A DNA stretch of 59,293 nucleotides from positions 1-59,293 of the forward strand of contig MKVL01000005.1 of NCBI GenBank assembly GCA_001899205.1, given 5' to 3'. The position numbers were made by a program, and so were the translations under genes. Every line of letters starts with the position of its first letter. Position 1 is the stretch's first letter. This document shows, in pieces, positions 1-9,672 of this stretch. The stretch comes from Mesorhizobium sp. 65-26. GTDB taxonomy: Bacteria; Pseudomonadota; Alphaproteobacteria; Rhizobiales; Rhizobiaceae. Under the pieces are notes generated by a model. That model was not told the origin of the DNA, did not search any database, and saw nothing but the letters and a program-made list of their open reading frames with translations.

Positions 1-515
1 TCGTGCCGCTGCTGGCGCCGGCGGCGGACAAGCTCGGCATCGACCTGATCTGGTTCGGCGTGCTGCTCGGCGTGAACATGCAGACCAGCTTCATGCATCC
101 GCCCTTCGGCTTCGCGCTGTTCTACCTGCGCTCGGTCGCGGCGCGCGTGCCCTATGTCGACCGCATCACCGGCAAGACGATCCAGCCGATCACCACCGGG
201 CAGATCTACTGGGGAGCAGTGCCCTTCGTGCTGATCCAGGTGGTTATGATCGGCCTGACCATCGCCTTCCCGCAGATGGTCATGCACTACAAAGGCGCGA
301 CCGTCGATCCGGGCACGATCGACTTCAAGGTGCCGGAAGTGCCCGGATTTTCAACGCTCGGCGCGCCGGGAGGCGGCAATGCCGCTCCAGCCAATGGCGC
401 CGGGCCGGCGGCTCCCTCCACCGACCTGTCGCAGCCGCCGAGTTTCGGTGACGCGCCGGCCAAACCGGCGTCGCCCCCTGCTCCTGATCTGTCGCAACCA
501 CCGAGCTTCAACTGA
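1..515 (+). CDS. TRAP transporter large permease (DctM-like), C-terminal part
   Basis: This gene runs off the left edge; about 170 residues remain, read in the frame that starts at base 3. The visible part has the end of a DctM-type permease: 'GVLLGVNMQTSFMHPPFGFALFYLR' is a conserved TRAP large-subunit stretch (shown here as a description of residues 19-43), followed by a last membrane segment around residues 70-92. The protein should form the inner-membrane channel that imports organic acids handed over by a periplasmic binding protein. After the last helix comes an unusual Pro/Gly/Ala-rich tail of about 70 residues that contains DLSQPPSF twice, the second copy almost at the C-terminus. A TakP-like binding protein is encoded convergently at 1793-2902 and is the likely partner. 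The family assignment is firm; the substrate is inferred. Confidence 0.85.
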   Translation, partial: VPLLAPAADKLGIDLIWFGVLLGVNMQTSFMHPPFGFALFYLRSVAARVPYVDRITGKTIQPITTGQIYWGAVPFVLIQVVMIGLTIAFPQMVMHYKGATVDPGTIDFKVPEVPGFSTLGAPGGGNAAPANGAGPAAPSTDLSQPPSFGDAPAKPASPPAPDLSQPPSFN

Positions 516-521
516 GCGCCC

Positions 522-1562
522 ATGTCGACGACCATGAAAGCAGTCCGTCTCGAGGCCGTCGGCACCATAGCGCTCCGCGAGGTTGCCAGGCCCATCGCTG
601 GCCCGGACGAGCTTCTGGTCAGGATCGAGGCCTGCGGCGTGTGCGGCACCGACCGGCACCTGTTCCATGGCGAGTTTCCCTGCACGCCGCCGGTGACGCT
701 CGGCCATGAATTCTCCGGCATCGTCGAAGCCGTCGGCGGCGGGGTGTCCGGCATTGCCGTGGGTGACCGCGTCACCGGCGATCCCAACATCGCCTGCGGT
801 CGCTGCGCCCACTGCCATGCCGGCCGCGTCAATCTCTGCAGCAATCTCAGCGCCATCGGCATCCACCGAGACGGCGGCTTCGCCGACTATGTGCTGATGC
901 CGCAGAAACAGGCGTTCAAGCTGCCCAAGGACCTCAAGCCGACCCATGGCGCGTTCTGCGAACCGCTGGCCTGCTGCCTCCACGGCGTCGATCTGGCTGC
1001 GATCCGGCCTGGCGCTTCGGTCGTGGTGCTTGGCGGCGGCGTCATCGGCCTGCTTGTCGTGCAACTGGCGAAGCTCGCGGGCGCGGCGACCATCATACTG
1101 TCGACCAGGCAGGCGTCGCGCCGCGCGCTCGCCGAGGAGCTCGGCGCCACCGCGACGATCGATCCTGGCGCAGGCGATCCCATCGCAGCCGTCGCCGGGC
1201 CCAACGGCCTGGCGCCCGGCGGCGTCGATGTGGTGCTGGAATGCGCCGGCGTGCGCGACACGGTCCAGCAGTCGATGCGCATGGCGAGGGCCGGCGGCAC
1301 GGTCGTGATCGTCGGCGTGGTGCCGCAAGGCATGAAGGTGGAAATCGAGCCGTTCGACCTGCTGTTTCGGGAATTGAAGGTACTTGGCTCCTTCCTCAAC
1401 CCCTTCACCCACGGCAGGGCCGCCCAACTCATTGCCTCGGGCGCAATCGAGATCGATCGGCTGATTTCGAGGCAGGTCAGCCTGGAAGAGGCCTCTGATG
1501 TGATCGCCAACCCGCCGGCGCCGGGCGAGGTCAAGGTGCTGGTGGTGCCGGGCCGAGGCTGA
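522..1562 (+). CDS. Zinc-dependent alcohol/polyol dehydrogenase (MDR family)
   Basis: The 346-residue protein has the full layout of a medium-chain zinc dehydrogenase. The catalytic zinc ligands fit C41, H62 and E63 (the GHE motif), and the structural zinc lobe has C92, C95, C98 and C106. A Rossmann NAD(P) site VVLGGGVIGLL lies near residue 166. Overall it resembles the sorbitol/threonine/galactitol-phosphate dehydrogenase branch, so an oxidation of a secondary alcohol is expected, but the substrate cannot be read from the sequence. The ATG at 522 follows the TRAP permease stop by 6 bases, so the two are probably co-transcribed and the enzyme may act on something the transporter imports. No key residue is missing. 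Confidence 0.88.
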   Translation: MSTTMKAVRLEAVGTIALREVARPIAGPDELLVRIEACGVCGTDRHLFHGEFPCTPPVTLGHEFSGIVEAVGGGVSGIAVGDRVTGDPNIACGRCAHCHAGRVNLCSNLSAIGIHRDGGFADYVLMPQKQAFKLPKDLKPTHGAFCEPLACCLHGVDLAAIRPGASVVVLGGGVIGLLVVQLAKLAGAATIILSTRQASRRALAEELGATATIDPGAGDPIAAVAGPNGLAPGGVDVVLECAGVRDTVQQSMRMARAGGTVVIVGVVPQGMKVEIEPFDLLFRELKVLGSFLNPFTHGRAAQLIASGAIEIDRLISRQVSLEEASDVIANPPAPGEVKVLVVPGRG

Positions 1563-1599
1563 AGGCTTGCAACGTCAGCGATTGGCGAAGCCGGCGGCG

Positions 1600-1790
1600 A
1601 CAGCACCCCTCGCCCCGTTTACGGGGAAAGGATGCCGGCAGGCAGGTGGGGGGCGACGCCGACGCCGGGTAGTGACGCAGAATGTTGGGGCTTCGGTTAA
1701 GCCCGGAGCGATCCATCGCCGAACCCGGCGCTGCCCCTCGTCCCCCTGCCGGGGCCTTCTCCCCGTACAGTGACGGGGAGAAGGGGCTGT
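1600..1790. repeat. Intergenic palindromic repeats between convergent genes
   Basis: The gap between the dehydrogenase and the convergent TRAP binding protein is filled by two GC-rich palindromic elements of the same family in opposite orientation. The right copy has a perfect 12-bp stem, CCTTCTCCCCGT (1755-1766) with ACGGGGAGAAGG (1773-1784). The left copy has CCCCGT/ACGGGG near 1614-1628. A degenerate relative lies at 47303-47366. The structure could terminate transcription from both sides; this is an inference, as neither stem has a clean T tract. Confidence 0.7.
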
Positions 1791-1792
1791 TC

Positions 1793-3293
<1,501 letters not shown>

Positions 3294-4067
3294 ATGCATC
3301 AGCCGCTTGTCGCCGTATCGACGGATGTACGCCAGTTCGAGAACTACACCTGGCACGCCGCGCCGCGGCAGTATCTCGAGGCCGCCATCGCGGGGGCCGG
3401 CGTGTTTCCTGTCCTGGTGCCCTCCTTCGGTGACCGGCTCGATTTCGACGAACTCCTGTCCGCCGTCGACGGCGTGATGGTGACCGGTTCGAAGTCCAAC
3501 GTGCATCCCTCGCTCTATGGCGGCGACGCCAGCGAAAAGAACGGCCCCTACGATCCCGATCGCGACGCCACCACGCTGCCGCTGATCCGCCGCGCGGTGG
3601 AACGCGGCGTGCCGCTGCTGGCCATCTGCCGCGGCATCCAGGAGATGAACGTCGCGCTCGGCGGCACGCTGGCCACCGAGATCCAGGAGCGGGAGGGCGC
3701 GCTCGACCATCGCGCGCCGGTCAGCGACAACCAGGACGAGCGCTTCAAGATCCACCAGGCGGTGACGATCAAGCCCGGCTCCTGCCTGGCGGGCGTGTTC
3801 GGCGCCGGGGAAATCATGGTCAACTCGGTCCATCGCCAGGCGGTCGATCGCCTCGGCCCGACCCTTCAGCTCGAAGCCGTCGCCGCCGACGGCACCGTCG
3901 AGGCGGTTTCGGTGCGCGACGCGCGTGCGTTTGCCGTCGGCGTCCAGTGGCATCCCGAATACTGGGTCAAGTCGGACAGCATTTCGGCGAAGATCTTCCG
4001 CGCTTTCGGCGATGCCGTGCGACTGCACGCGGCTGCGAAGGCCGGTGCGCGCGCAGCAGCCGAATAG
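3294..4067 (+). CDS. Class I glutamine amidotransferase, gamma-glutamyl-GABA hydrolase-like (PuuD type)
   Basis: The 257-residue protein is a peptidase C26-type class I amidotransferase. The nucleophile is C112 in LLAICRGIQEMN, and the triad is completed by H220 and E222 in GVQWHPEY. Family members of this length hydrolyse gamma-glutamyl-GABA to glutamate and GABA in polyamine breakdown. The ATG at 3294 starts MHQPLVAVSTD, the usual N-terminal strand; the 52 upstream in-frame residues look non-coding. A glutamine-synthetase-like ligase and a class III aminotransferase of the same pathway type lie about 9 kb away (12701-15579), so this gene may be a detached member of that set. Substrate specificity is inferred. 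Confidence 0.85.
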   Translation: MHQPLVAVSTDVRQFENYTWHAAPRQYLEAAIAGAGVFPVLVPSFGDRLDFDELLSAVDGVMVTGSKSNVHPSLYGGDASEKNGPYDPDRDATTLPLIRRAVERGVPLLAICRGIQEMNVALGGTLATEIQEREGALDHRAPVSDNQDERFKIHQAVTIKPGSCLAGVFGAGEIMVNSVHRQAVDRLGPTLQLEAVAADGTVEAVSVRDARAFAVGVQWHPEYWVKSDSISAKIFRAFGDAVRLHAAAKAGARAAAE

Positions 4068-4077
4068 TCCAGTCGGG

Positions 4078-4470
4078 TCAATTCTCGACAGCAGCCAGCG
4101 ACAACAGCGGCGCGGCCGGAGCGTAGGATTCGTAACCGTCGCCATCGGCAACCGCGAAGGTCACGATCGGATCGACCCCATCGGCGCTGAAGGTAATCGT
4201 GCCGTCATTGCGCTCCCGCCAGAACCTCGCGCGCTCGATGCCCGGCAGGACCCGGCCACAGTCGGGCGCGAGCGTCAGCGCCGACAGCCCGTCGGCGATC
4301 CGCCCGCCGCGCCGGACCGCGCAGGTCTCTTCCTCGCCATTCGCCGCCAGCCTGAACATGTCGCCGGAAGCCGCCCGAGCCGCCGGACGATCCTCACTCG
4401 ACCCGCCGTTGTAAATCTGGGAGCCGCCGAACAGCGCCGCGCCGGCAAACAGAACGAGCAAGGTCTTCAT
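4078..4470 (-). CDS. AprI/Inh-type metalloprotease inhibitor domain protein
   Basis: A 130-residue exported protein. Residues 1-17 form a hydrophobic leader. The rest looks like the small beta-barrel of AprI/Inh inhibitors: residues 37-125 contain GDMFRLA, C50 and C71 spaced as the family disulfide pair, and the ending FSADGVDPIVTF. Inhibitors of this family block secreted serralysin-type metalloproteases from the periplasm. No serralysin gene is in the window; the only secreted protease seen is a subtilisin-like enzyme at 48693-50177, which belongs to a different class. The gene ends 10 bases from the convergent amidotransferase. The family call rests on pattern memory and is moderately sure. 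Confidence 0.6.
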   Translation of the reverse strand: MKTLLVLFAGAALFGGSQIYNGGSSEDRPAARAASGDMFRLAANGEEETCAVRRGGRIADGLSALTLAPDCGRVLPGIERARFWRERNDGTITFSADGVDPIVTFAVADGDGYESYAPAAPLLSLAAVEN

Positions 4471-4734
4471 TCAAACTCTCCACGCCACCCATGCCTGCAC
4501 GCATGCAGGCAAGCTGTGAGCCGCATATGCCTTTAGTGCGAACAGAGGGCCGCAAGCGCCATGCGCCTGCCGCCGTGGCACGTGCTCACGGTTGGCCGAT
4601 AATGGTTTGTTAGGGTTAATCAGCCGTTAAGCAGCGGCGGCAGCGCTTGGCGCGGCGGACAGTTTGCCTTCTTGCCGGCGCCAAAAATCTCGACCGCCCT
4701 CCGGGAACGCAAACTGTCCCCAGGGCGCCCGACT

Positions 4735-5718
4735 CTAGCCCTTGGCCTTCACATTTACCGTCTCGGGCACCGCCGTCAGCGGCCGGCGCTCGGTGAACCA
4801 GGATACGAGATTGTCGACGCAGAGGTCGGCCATGGCGCGGCGCGTGTGTTGCGACGCCGAGCCGACATGCGGCAAGAGCGAGGTGTGGGGCGCGTCGAGC
4901 AGCGCCTTCGGCACATTCGGTTCGTCGGCAAAGACATCGAGCCCGGCGGCGGCGATCGTGCCATCGGCCAGCGCGGCGGCAAGGGCTGCCTCGTCCACCG
5001 TGCTGCCCCGGCCAATGTTGACGAAGACGCCGTTTCCGCCCAGCGCCGCCAGGATTTCGGCATTGATGGCCTTTTCCGTCGCAGCGCCGCCCGGCGCGAT
5101 GCAGACGAGCGTGTCGACGGCCTCCGCCAGGCCCTTCAGCGTCGCATGATAGTCATAGGTCAACCCGTCAACCTTGCGCCGATTGTGGTAGGCGATCGAA
5201 AGGCCAAAGGCCTCGAGGCGATGCGCGACGGCCAGACCGATGCGACCCATGCCGAAGATGCCGACCTTGCGGCCACGCAAGGTGAGCCGGCTCAACGGAT
5301 AGTTTCCCTGCTTCACCCAGGTGCCGTCGCGCAGGTATTTCTCCGCGCCGTATAGCTCCCGCACCGTGTTGATCAGCAGGCCGATGGTGGTGTCGGCCAC
5401 CTCCTCGGTCAGCACGTCGGGCGTGTTGGTGACCATGATGTCGTGAGCGCCGGCGTGCCGGGCATCGACGGAATCGTAGCCGACGCCGAAATTGGCGATG
5501 ATTTCCAGCTTCGGCAGCGCGTCCATGAAGGCCGCGCTGATGCCGCCGAAGGAAGCGATGCCGCGCACGGACTTGCGCATCTCGTCGGTGAGCAGGGACG
5601 GATCGGCACGCGCGACGGTGACGCGCTCGAACGTCCGGTCGATGCGGGCGACAGCGTGGTCGTTGAAGTTGCCCGGCACCAGTATGGCGACGGGCAGCTT
5701 GCGTTCGTTCGTCGTCAT
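4735..5718 (-). CDS. D-2-hydroxyacid dehydrogenase (glyoxylate/hydroxypyruvate reductase-like)
   Basis: A 327-residue NAD(P)-dependent dehydrogenase. The nucleotide-binding motif is GMGRIG. The catalytic residues are visible as R in VNIGRGS, E in FADEPNVP and H in LLPHVGSAS. Length and motifs fit the GhrB/hydroxypyruvate reductase group, which reduces glyoxylate or hydroxypyruvate in the cytoplasm. The ATG overlaps the stop of the upstream LacI-type regulator by 4 bases (ATGA, 5715-5718), so the two are translationally coupled and the regulator probably controls this enzyme. Which 2-oxo acid it uses is not decidable here. Confidence 0.87.
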   Translation of the reverse strand: MTTNERKLPVAILVPGNFNDHAVARIDRTFERVTVARADPSLLTDEMRKSVRGIASFGGISAAFMDALPKLEIIANFGVGYDSVDARHAGAHDIMVTNTPDVLTEEVADTTIGLLINTVRELYGAEKYLRDGTWVKQGNYPLSRLTLRGRKVGIFGMGRIGLAVAHRLEAFGLSIAYHNRRKVDGLTYDYHATLKGLAEAVDTLVCIAPGGAATEKAINAEILAALGGNGVFVNIGRGSTVDEAALAAALADGTIAAAGLDVFADEPNVPKALLDAPHTSLLPHVGSASQHTRRAMADLCVDNLVSWFTERRPLTAVPETVNVKAKG

Positions 5719-6737
5719 GTCCGCTCCACCGGCTTGCCGGTCGACTGGCGCACATGCAGCTCCGGCTTGATGAGTTCCTGCGACGGCCGCACCGTCTGCC
5801 CGTTCAGCTTGTCCAGCAGGGCGCTCGCCGCGCGGCGCCCCACCTCGCGCTGGCCGTTCCAGACGGTGGTCAGCGCCGGCGTGGCGATCGCCGCTTCCTC
5901 GAGATCGTCATAGCCGGTGACCGAAATGTCGATGCCCGGCACCAGGCCGGCGCGGGCGATGCCGTTCATCAGGCCGATGGCGACGAGATCGTTCCAGCAG
6001 CAGGCGGCGGTCGGCTTGTCCTTCAGCGCGAGGAACTGCCCGGCAGCCTCGAAGCCCGCCTGCTTGGTGCGCGGACCGGCGATGCGCCATGACGGCTTCA
6101 CCTCCAGGCCCGCCGCCTCCATGGCGTTGACGTAGCCCTGGTAGCGGTCGCGGCCGGTCGACGTCTGGTCGGTGCCGCCGATCATGGCGATGCGCTTGTG
6201 GCCGAGCGAGATCAGATGGTTTGTCGCGAGCGCGGTGCCGTAGGCGTCGTCGCCGCGAAACACCGGCACGTCGGCGCCGGCCACGGTTCTGGCGATCAGC
6301 ACCGCCGGCAGGCCGTTTTCCTCGGCCATGATGATGTCTTCCGGCGGTGTTCCGATGGCCGGCGACATGATGACGCCGTCCGCGCCGAGCTGCAGCAGAG
6401 TGTCGATGAAGGTGCGCTGCTTTTCGAGCTGATCGTAATGGTTCGACAGGATGAAGGTCTGCCGGCTGCGGTCGAGCTCGCTTTCGATCGAGCGCAGGAT
6501 CTCGGCGAAGAACGGGTTCATGATGTCGTGGACGACGACCCCGACGATGCCCGAACGCGAGGTGCGCAGGCTGGCGGCGCGCCGGTTGTAGATATAGCCG
6601 ATGGCGCGGGCGTGTTCCTTGATGCGATCGCGGGTGGCGCCGGCAACGAGCGGGCTGTCGCGCAAGGCCAGCGAGACGGTGGCGGTGGACACGCCAAGCG
6701 CATCGGCGATCGTCGAAAGCTTGATCTTCTGTGCCAG
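5715..6737 (-). CDS. LacI-family transcriptional regulator, probable CTG start
   Basis: The protein has a LacI DNA-binding head (KLSTIADALGVSTATVSLALRD) and a periplasmic-binding-protein-like sensor domain. The first conventional start, GTG at 6692, falls inside the helix-turn-helix and would delete its first helix. The frame stays open upstream to a stop in the 6790s but holds no ATG, GTG or TTG that would keep the helix. CTG at 6735-6737 gives MAQKIKLSTIAD, the length usual for the family, with GGGAG 9 bases upstream. I therefore place the start there (340 residues). A palindrome TTTAAACAGTTTAAA lies at 6759-6773, where an autoregulatory operator would be. It is translationally coupled to the downstream dehydrogenase. 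Function as a sugar or sugar-acid sensor is inferred. Confidence 0.72.
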   Translation of the reverse strand: MAQKIKLSTIADALGVSTATVSLALRDSPLVAGATRDRIKEHARAIGYIYNRRAASLRTSRSGIVGVVVHDIMNPFFAEILRSIESELDRSRQTFILSNHYDQLEKQRTFIDTLLQLGADGVIMSPAIGTPPEDIIMAEENGLPAVLIARTVAGADVPVFRGDDAYGTALATNHLISLGHKRIAMIGGTDQTSTGRDRYQGYVNAMEAAGLEVKPSWRIAGPRTKQAGFEAAGQFLALKDKPTAACCWNDLVAIGLMNGIARAGLVPGIDISVTGYDDLEEAAIATPALTTVWNGQREVGRRAASALLDKLNGQTVRPSQELIKPELHVRQSTGKPVERT

Positions 6738-6758
6738 CCTCGTGCGCTCCCGCTCGGA

Positions 6759-6773
6759 TTTAAACAGTTTAAA
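6759..6773. promoter_or_regulatory. Candidate LacI-type operator TTTAAACAGTTTAAA
   Basis: A 15-base inverted repeat (TTTAAA on both arms, CAG centre) lies 22 bases upstream of the probable start of the LacI-type gene and in the short gap after the DMT transporter gene. The position fits autoregulation of the regulator-dehydrogenase operon. This is an inference from symmetry and location. Confidence 0.55.
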
Positions 6774-6803
6774 GGCGGCCTTATGCCATCGATCGAAGCC
6801 AAG

Positions 6804-7775
6804 TCAAAGTTTTTTTGCCAGCGCCTCGGCCTCCGCATCCGCCGCCGCGCGGCTGCGCAGCCGCAGCCTGTGTTCGCGATGCACGATGTAGAGGCCGCTG
6901 GCGACGATGACGGCGGCGCCGACCAGCGTCCAGCCGTCGGGTAACTGGCTGAAGACGAGCCAGCCGGCGATGATCATCCACACCATCTGCGAATAGGGAA
7001 AGGGCGCCAGCGCGGTCGTCGTCGCCATGCGATAGGCCTGCACCACAAACCAGTGCCCCAGCGCGCCGAAGAAGCCGAGCATGACCAGCACCAGCCAGTG
7101 CCAGCCGTCATGCGGCAGCGAAAGCGAGAACGGCAGGAAGGGAAGCAGCAGCACCGTGGGCGCCACGGCCGAGAACAGGATCAGGCTCTCGGGGGTCTCG
7201 CTGGCCGACATGCGCCGTGTCATGATGACGTAGAAGCAGTTGGACAGCATCGAGCAGAGCGCGAAGACATGGCCGATGCCGAACACGCCGACGCCCGGCC
7301 GTGTGATGATCAGCACGCCGACGAACCCGGCCAGAATGGCCAGCCAGCGTCGCCAGCCCGCCCATTCGCCGAGCAGCGGCCCGGCAAGTGCTGTGATGAC
7401 CATCGGGCCGAAGAAGTAGATGGACGTGGTCTCGGCAAGCTGCAGCGTGCGCAGAGCCAGGATGTTGAAGATCGTCGAGCCGAACAGGAACATGCCACGC
7501 AGCAACTGCGCCGGCAGATTGGCTGGCCGGAAACGGACAGGCTGGCGCCAGCCACGCAGGAAGGCGCCGATGACCAGCACATGCACCGCGAAGCGCACCC
7601 AGGCGACGATCAGTGGCGCGACGCCCGCGACGACAAGGTATTTGCTGCTGGTGTCGAGAAAGGTGAAGCAGACATAGACCAGCAGCATGCACAGGATCGC
7701 CGCGGGCGGCGTCGCGCTTTCGTCTTGTCTTTCGGGCGTGTTCAACGTCGGGCCGGTGGTGAGGGAGGCAGGCAT
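6804..7775 (-). CDS. DMT/EamA-family transporter
   Basis: About 323 residues with roughly ten hydrophobic segments in two EamA halves. Landmarks are FTFLDTSSKYLV in the first helix, ETTSIYFFGPMVITALAGPLLGE at the end of the first half and TTALAPFPYSQMVWM in the second. It should be an inner-membrane exporter or importer of metabolites; the substrate is unknown. ATG 7775 is preferred because AAAGGTGG sits just upstream; ATG 7820 is also possible and would add 15 residues. The gene ends 66 bases before the LacI-type regulator on the same strand. Confidence 0.8.
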   Translation of the reverse strand: MPASLTTGPTLNTPERQDESATPPAAILCMLLVYVCFTFLDTSSKYLVVAGVAPLIVAWVRFAVHVLVIGAFLRGWRQPVRFRPANLPAQLLRGMFLFGSTIFNILALRTLQLAETTSIYFFGPMVITALAGPLLGEWAGWRRWLAILAGFVGVLIITRPGVGVFGIGHVFALCSMLSNCFYVIMTRRMSASETPESLILFSAVAPTVLLLPFLPFSLSLPHDGWHWLVLVMLGFFGALGHWFVVQAYRMATTTALAPFPYSQMVWMIIAGWLVFSQLPDGWTLVGAAVIVASGLYIVHREHRLRLRSRAAADAEAEALAKKL

Positions 7776-7891
7776 CCACCTTTGCGGGAATCGCGCCGCG
7801 CCAGCAAGCCCATTGTCCACCCTGGCCGGACCAAAACCGATCCGTGCAACAAAGGACCGACGCCGAGATACGGGCGAAGGCTCCGTATCTG

Positions 7892-8299
7892 CTAGGAATG
7901 CATGCGGGCGCCCTTGGTGATCTTGTCGACGAGCTTCTTGTCGCCGCGCAGCGCGATACCGACCACCCTGGCGTCGTCAGGCGCGAACTCCGCGAAAACG
8001 GCGCGGTTGGCGGCATCGTGGCCGGTCGAGAACATCTCCTCGACATAGAGCGAGGTCGTAACGCCACGCTCGAGCGCACGCCGCTGGATGGCGCCAAGCG
8101 TCGAACCGTCCGCCGAAAGGACGATGACGGGCTGGATCGACAGCGGGTTGTAGAGATTGCCGTCCCGGTCGCGATAGGCCTCGCCGATGATGTCCGGAAA
8201 CTGGGCCACGACGCCGCTGGTCAGGAAGGCGGTGACATTGAGCTTCTGCCAGACGGCGAGGTCCTCCCTGAGGACGATTGCAAACTTGGTGTCGAACAT
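7892..8299 (-). CDS. DUF2000 family protein
   Basis: A 135-residue protein with the features of DUF2000: MFDTKFAIVLREDLAVWQKLNVTAFL at the start, AYRDRDGNLYNPLSIQPVIVL in the middle and DDARVVGIALRG near the end. The family has a fold related to Pth2 peptidyl-tRNA hydrolase, but no role is established. It is divergent from an AraC regulator whose start is only 36 bases away, an arrangement that suggests the regulator controls this gene. The listed stretches describe what is visible; function is unknown. Confidence 0.75.
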   Translation of the reverse strand: MFDTKFAIVLREDLAVWQKLNVTAFLTSGVVAQFPDIIGEAYRDRDGNLYNPLSIQPVIVLSADGSTLGAIQRRALERGVTTSLYVEEMFSTGHDAANRAVFAEFAPDDARVVGIALRGDKKLVDKITKGARMHS

Positions 8300-8335
8300 G
8301 AGAGATTCAGCCGCTTCGAGGTTACGGATCAGACG

Positions 8336-9199
8336 ATGTCGCGCGATCTAGGCGAGGAGCCGTTTCAGGGTCTTGGACGTTTGTGCGCCGCCGAGAACCG
8401 CATCATCGCGGCGCCCAGCGCGGAAGGCCTGGAGCGCATCGAGGCCCGCTTCCACGGCAGCGCCTTCGAGCTCCACCGCCACGACACCTACGCCATCGGC
8501 GTGACGCTCGACGGCGTGCAGACGTTCCGCTATCGCGGGGCCAGGCGCCAGAGCCTGCCAGGCCAGATCATCGTGCTGCATCCCGACGAATTGCATGACG
8601 GCGGCGCCGGCACCGAAGACGGTTTGCGCTACAGGATCCTCTACCTCGAACCCGCGCTCATGCTCGATTGCCTGGGCGGCGCTTCGCTTCCCTTCGTCAG
8701 GGACGGCGTGGCGACGGACGTTCCGCTGCGCCAGACATTGCTGTCGGCCCTCGGCTCCCTCGACAGCGAACTGGACGAGCTGTTCGTGGCGGACTTCATC
8801 GCCCGCCTGATGCCGGGGCTTGTCCGGCTGGCCGGGCAACCGGCGAAGCCGGTGCCACGCACGGCCTGGCGCGCCGCCACTCTGGCGCGAGACTATCTGG
8901 CCGACAATGCCTGGAGAACCGTGCGGTCGGCCGAGCTGGAGGCGGTGACCGGGCTCGACCGCTACGCGCTGTCGCGCCACTTCCGCGCCGCCTTCTCGAC
9001 CAGTCCGCACAGGTTTGCCGTGATGCGCCGACTGGAGCTTGCACGCCGGATGATCGGCGACGGCGAACCGCTGGCGCAGATCGCCGTGGCCGCGGGCTTC
9101 AGCGACCAGAGCCATTTCAACCGCCAGTTCAAGAAGGCCTTCGGCATTCCGCCAGGCCGCTGGGCCACGCTGGTGCGCGGCAGCGGCGCGGCAGCCTGA
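8336..9199 (+). CDS. AraC-family transcriptional regulator
   Basis: A 287-residue regulator with an N-terminal cupin-like sensor (HRHDTYAIGVTLDGVQTF ... LPGQIIVLHPDELHDG) and a C-terminal pair of AraC helix-turn-helices. The second recognition region reads AVAAGFSDQSHFNRQFKKAFG. ATG 8336 was chosen because the sensor domain follows at once; the open frame upstream runs through the divergent DUF2000 gene and is not coding. The only non-coding DNA between the two genes is 8300-8335, so their promoters overlap coding sequence. It stops 2 bases from the convergent MarR gene. Confidence 0.85.
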   Translation: MSRDLGEEPFQGLGRLCAAENRIIAAPSAEGLERIEARFHGSAFELHRHDTYAIGVTLDGVQTFRYRGARRQSLPGQIIVLHPDELHDGGAGTEDGLRYRILYLEPALMLDCLGGASLPFVRDGVATDVPLRQTLLSALGSLDSELDELFVADFIARLMPGLVRLAGQPAKPVPRTAWRAATLARDYLADNAWRTVRSAELEAVTGLDRYALSRHFRAAFSTSPHRFAVMRRLELARRMIGDGEPLAQIAVAAGFSDQSHFNRQFKKAFGIPPGRWATLVRGSGAAA

Positions 9200-9201
9200 G
9201 C

Positions 9202-9672
9202 TTATTCCTCGGTCTCGACCTCGTCGTCGATCAGCACCATCTCCTCGTTGGAGAGGTTGGCCTCGATACGGGCCAGAAGCTTGAACAGCGTCTTCTGGTC
9301 CTTCTTGTCGAGGCCCTTCAGCGCCTGCTTCTCGGTCTTCTTCACCGACTTCTCGATGGCGCGGATCGTTTCGCGGCCGGATTCGGTGAGGAAGATGTGC
9401 GCCTGCCTGGCGTCGGCCTCGGATGCGCGCTTCTCCAGGAAGCCCTGTGCCTGCAGCCGGTTGATGGTCTTGGTGATGGTGGGCGGACGGACACCGAGCC
9501 GACCGGCGAGATTGCCGGGCGTCTGGCCGTCCTCGCGATCGAGCGCCAGCATGATCTGGTCCTGCCCGGCATAGAAGCCGTGCGCCAGAAGCCGCGCCGC
9601 GAGCGCGGTTCGCGCCAGCCGCGCCGCCGAATGCAGCCGGCTCATCGTTGCAGTCTTGTCCGCCTTGGCCAT
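9202..9672 (-). CDS. MarR-family transcriptional regulator
   Basis: A 156-residue winged-helix regulator. The DNA-binding part is QTPGNLAGRLGVRPPTITKTINRLQAQGFLEK (residues about 51-82), followed by the wing DARQAHIFLTESG. The C-terminus is acidic (DDEVETEE). ATG 9672 is preferred over 9678 because AGAGGG then has a normal spacing of six bases. The gene is convergent with the AraC regulator and divergent, across a 385-base gap, from the CobW gene. Ligand and target are unknown. Confidence 0.85.
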   Translation of the reverse strand: MAKADKTATMSRLHSAARLARTALAARLLAHGFYAGQDQIMLALDREDGQTPGNLAGRLGVRPPTITKTINRLQAQGFLEKRASEADARQAHIFLTESGRETIRAIEKSVKKTEKQALKGLDKKDQKTLFKLLARIEANLSNEEMVLIDDEVETEE

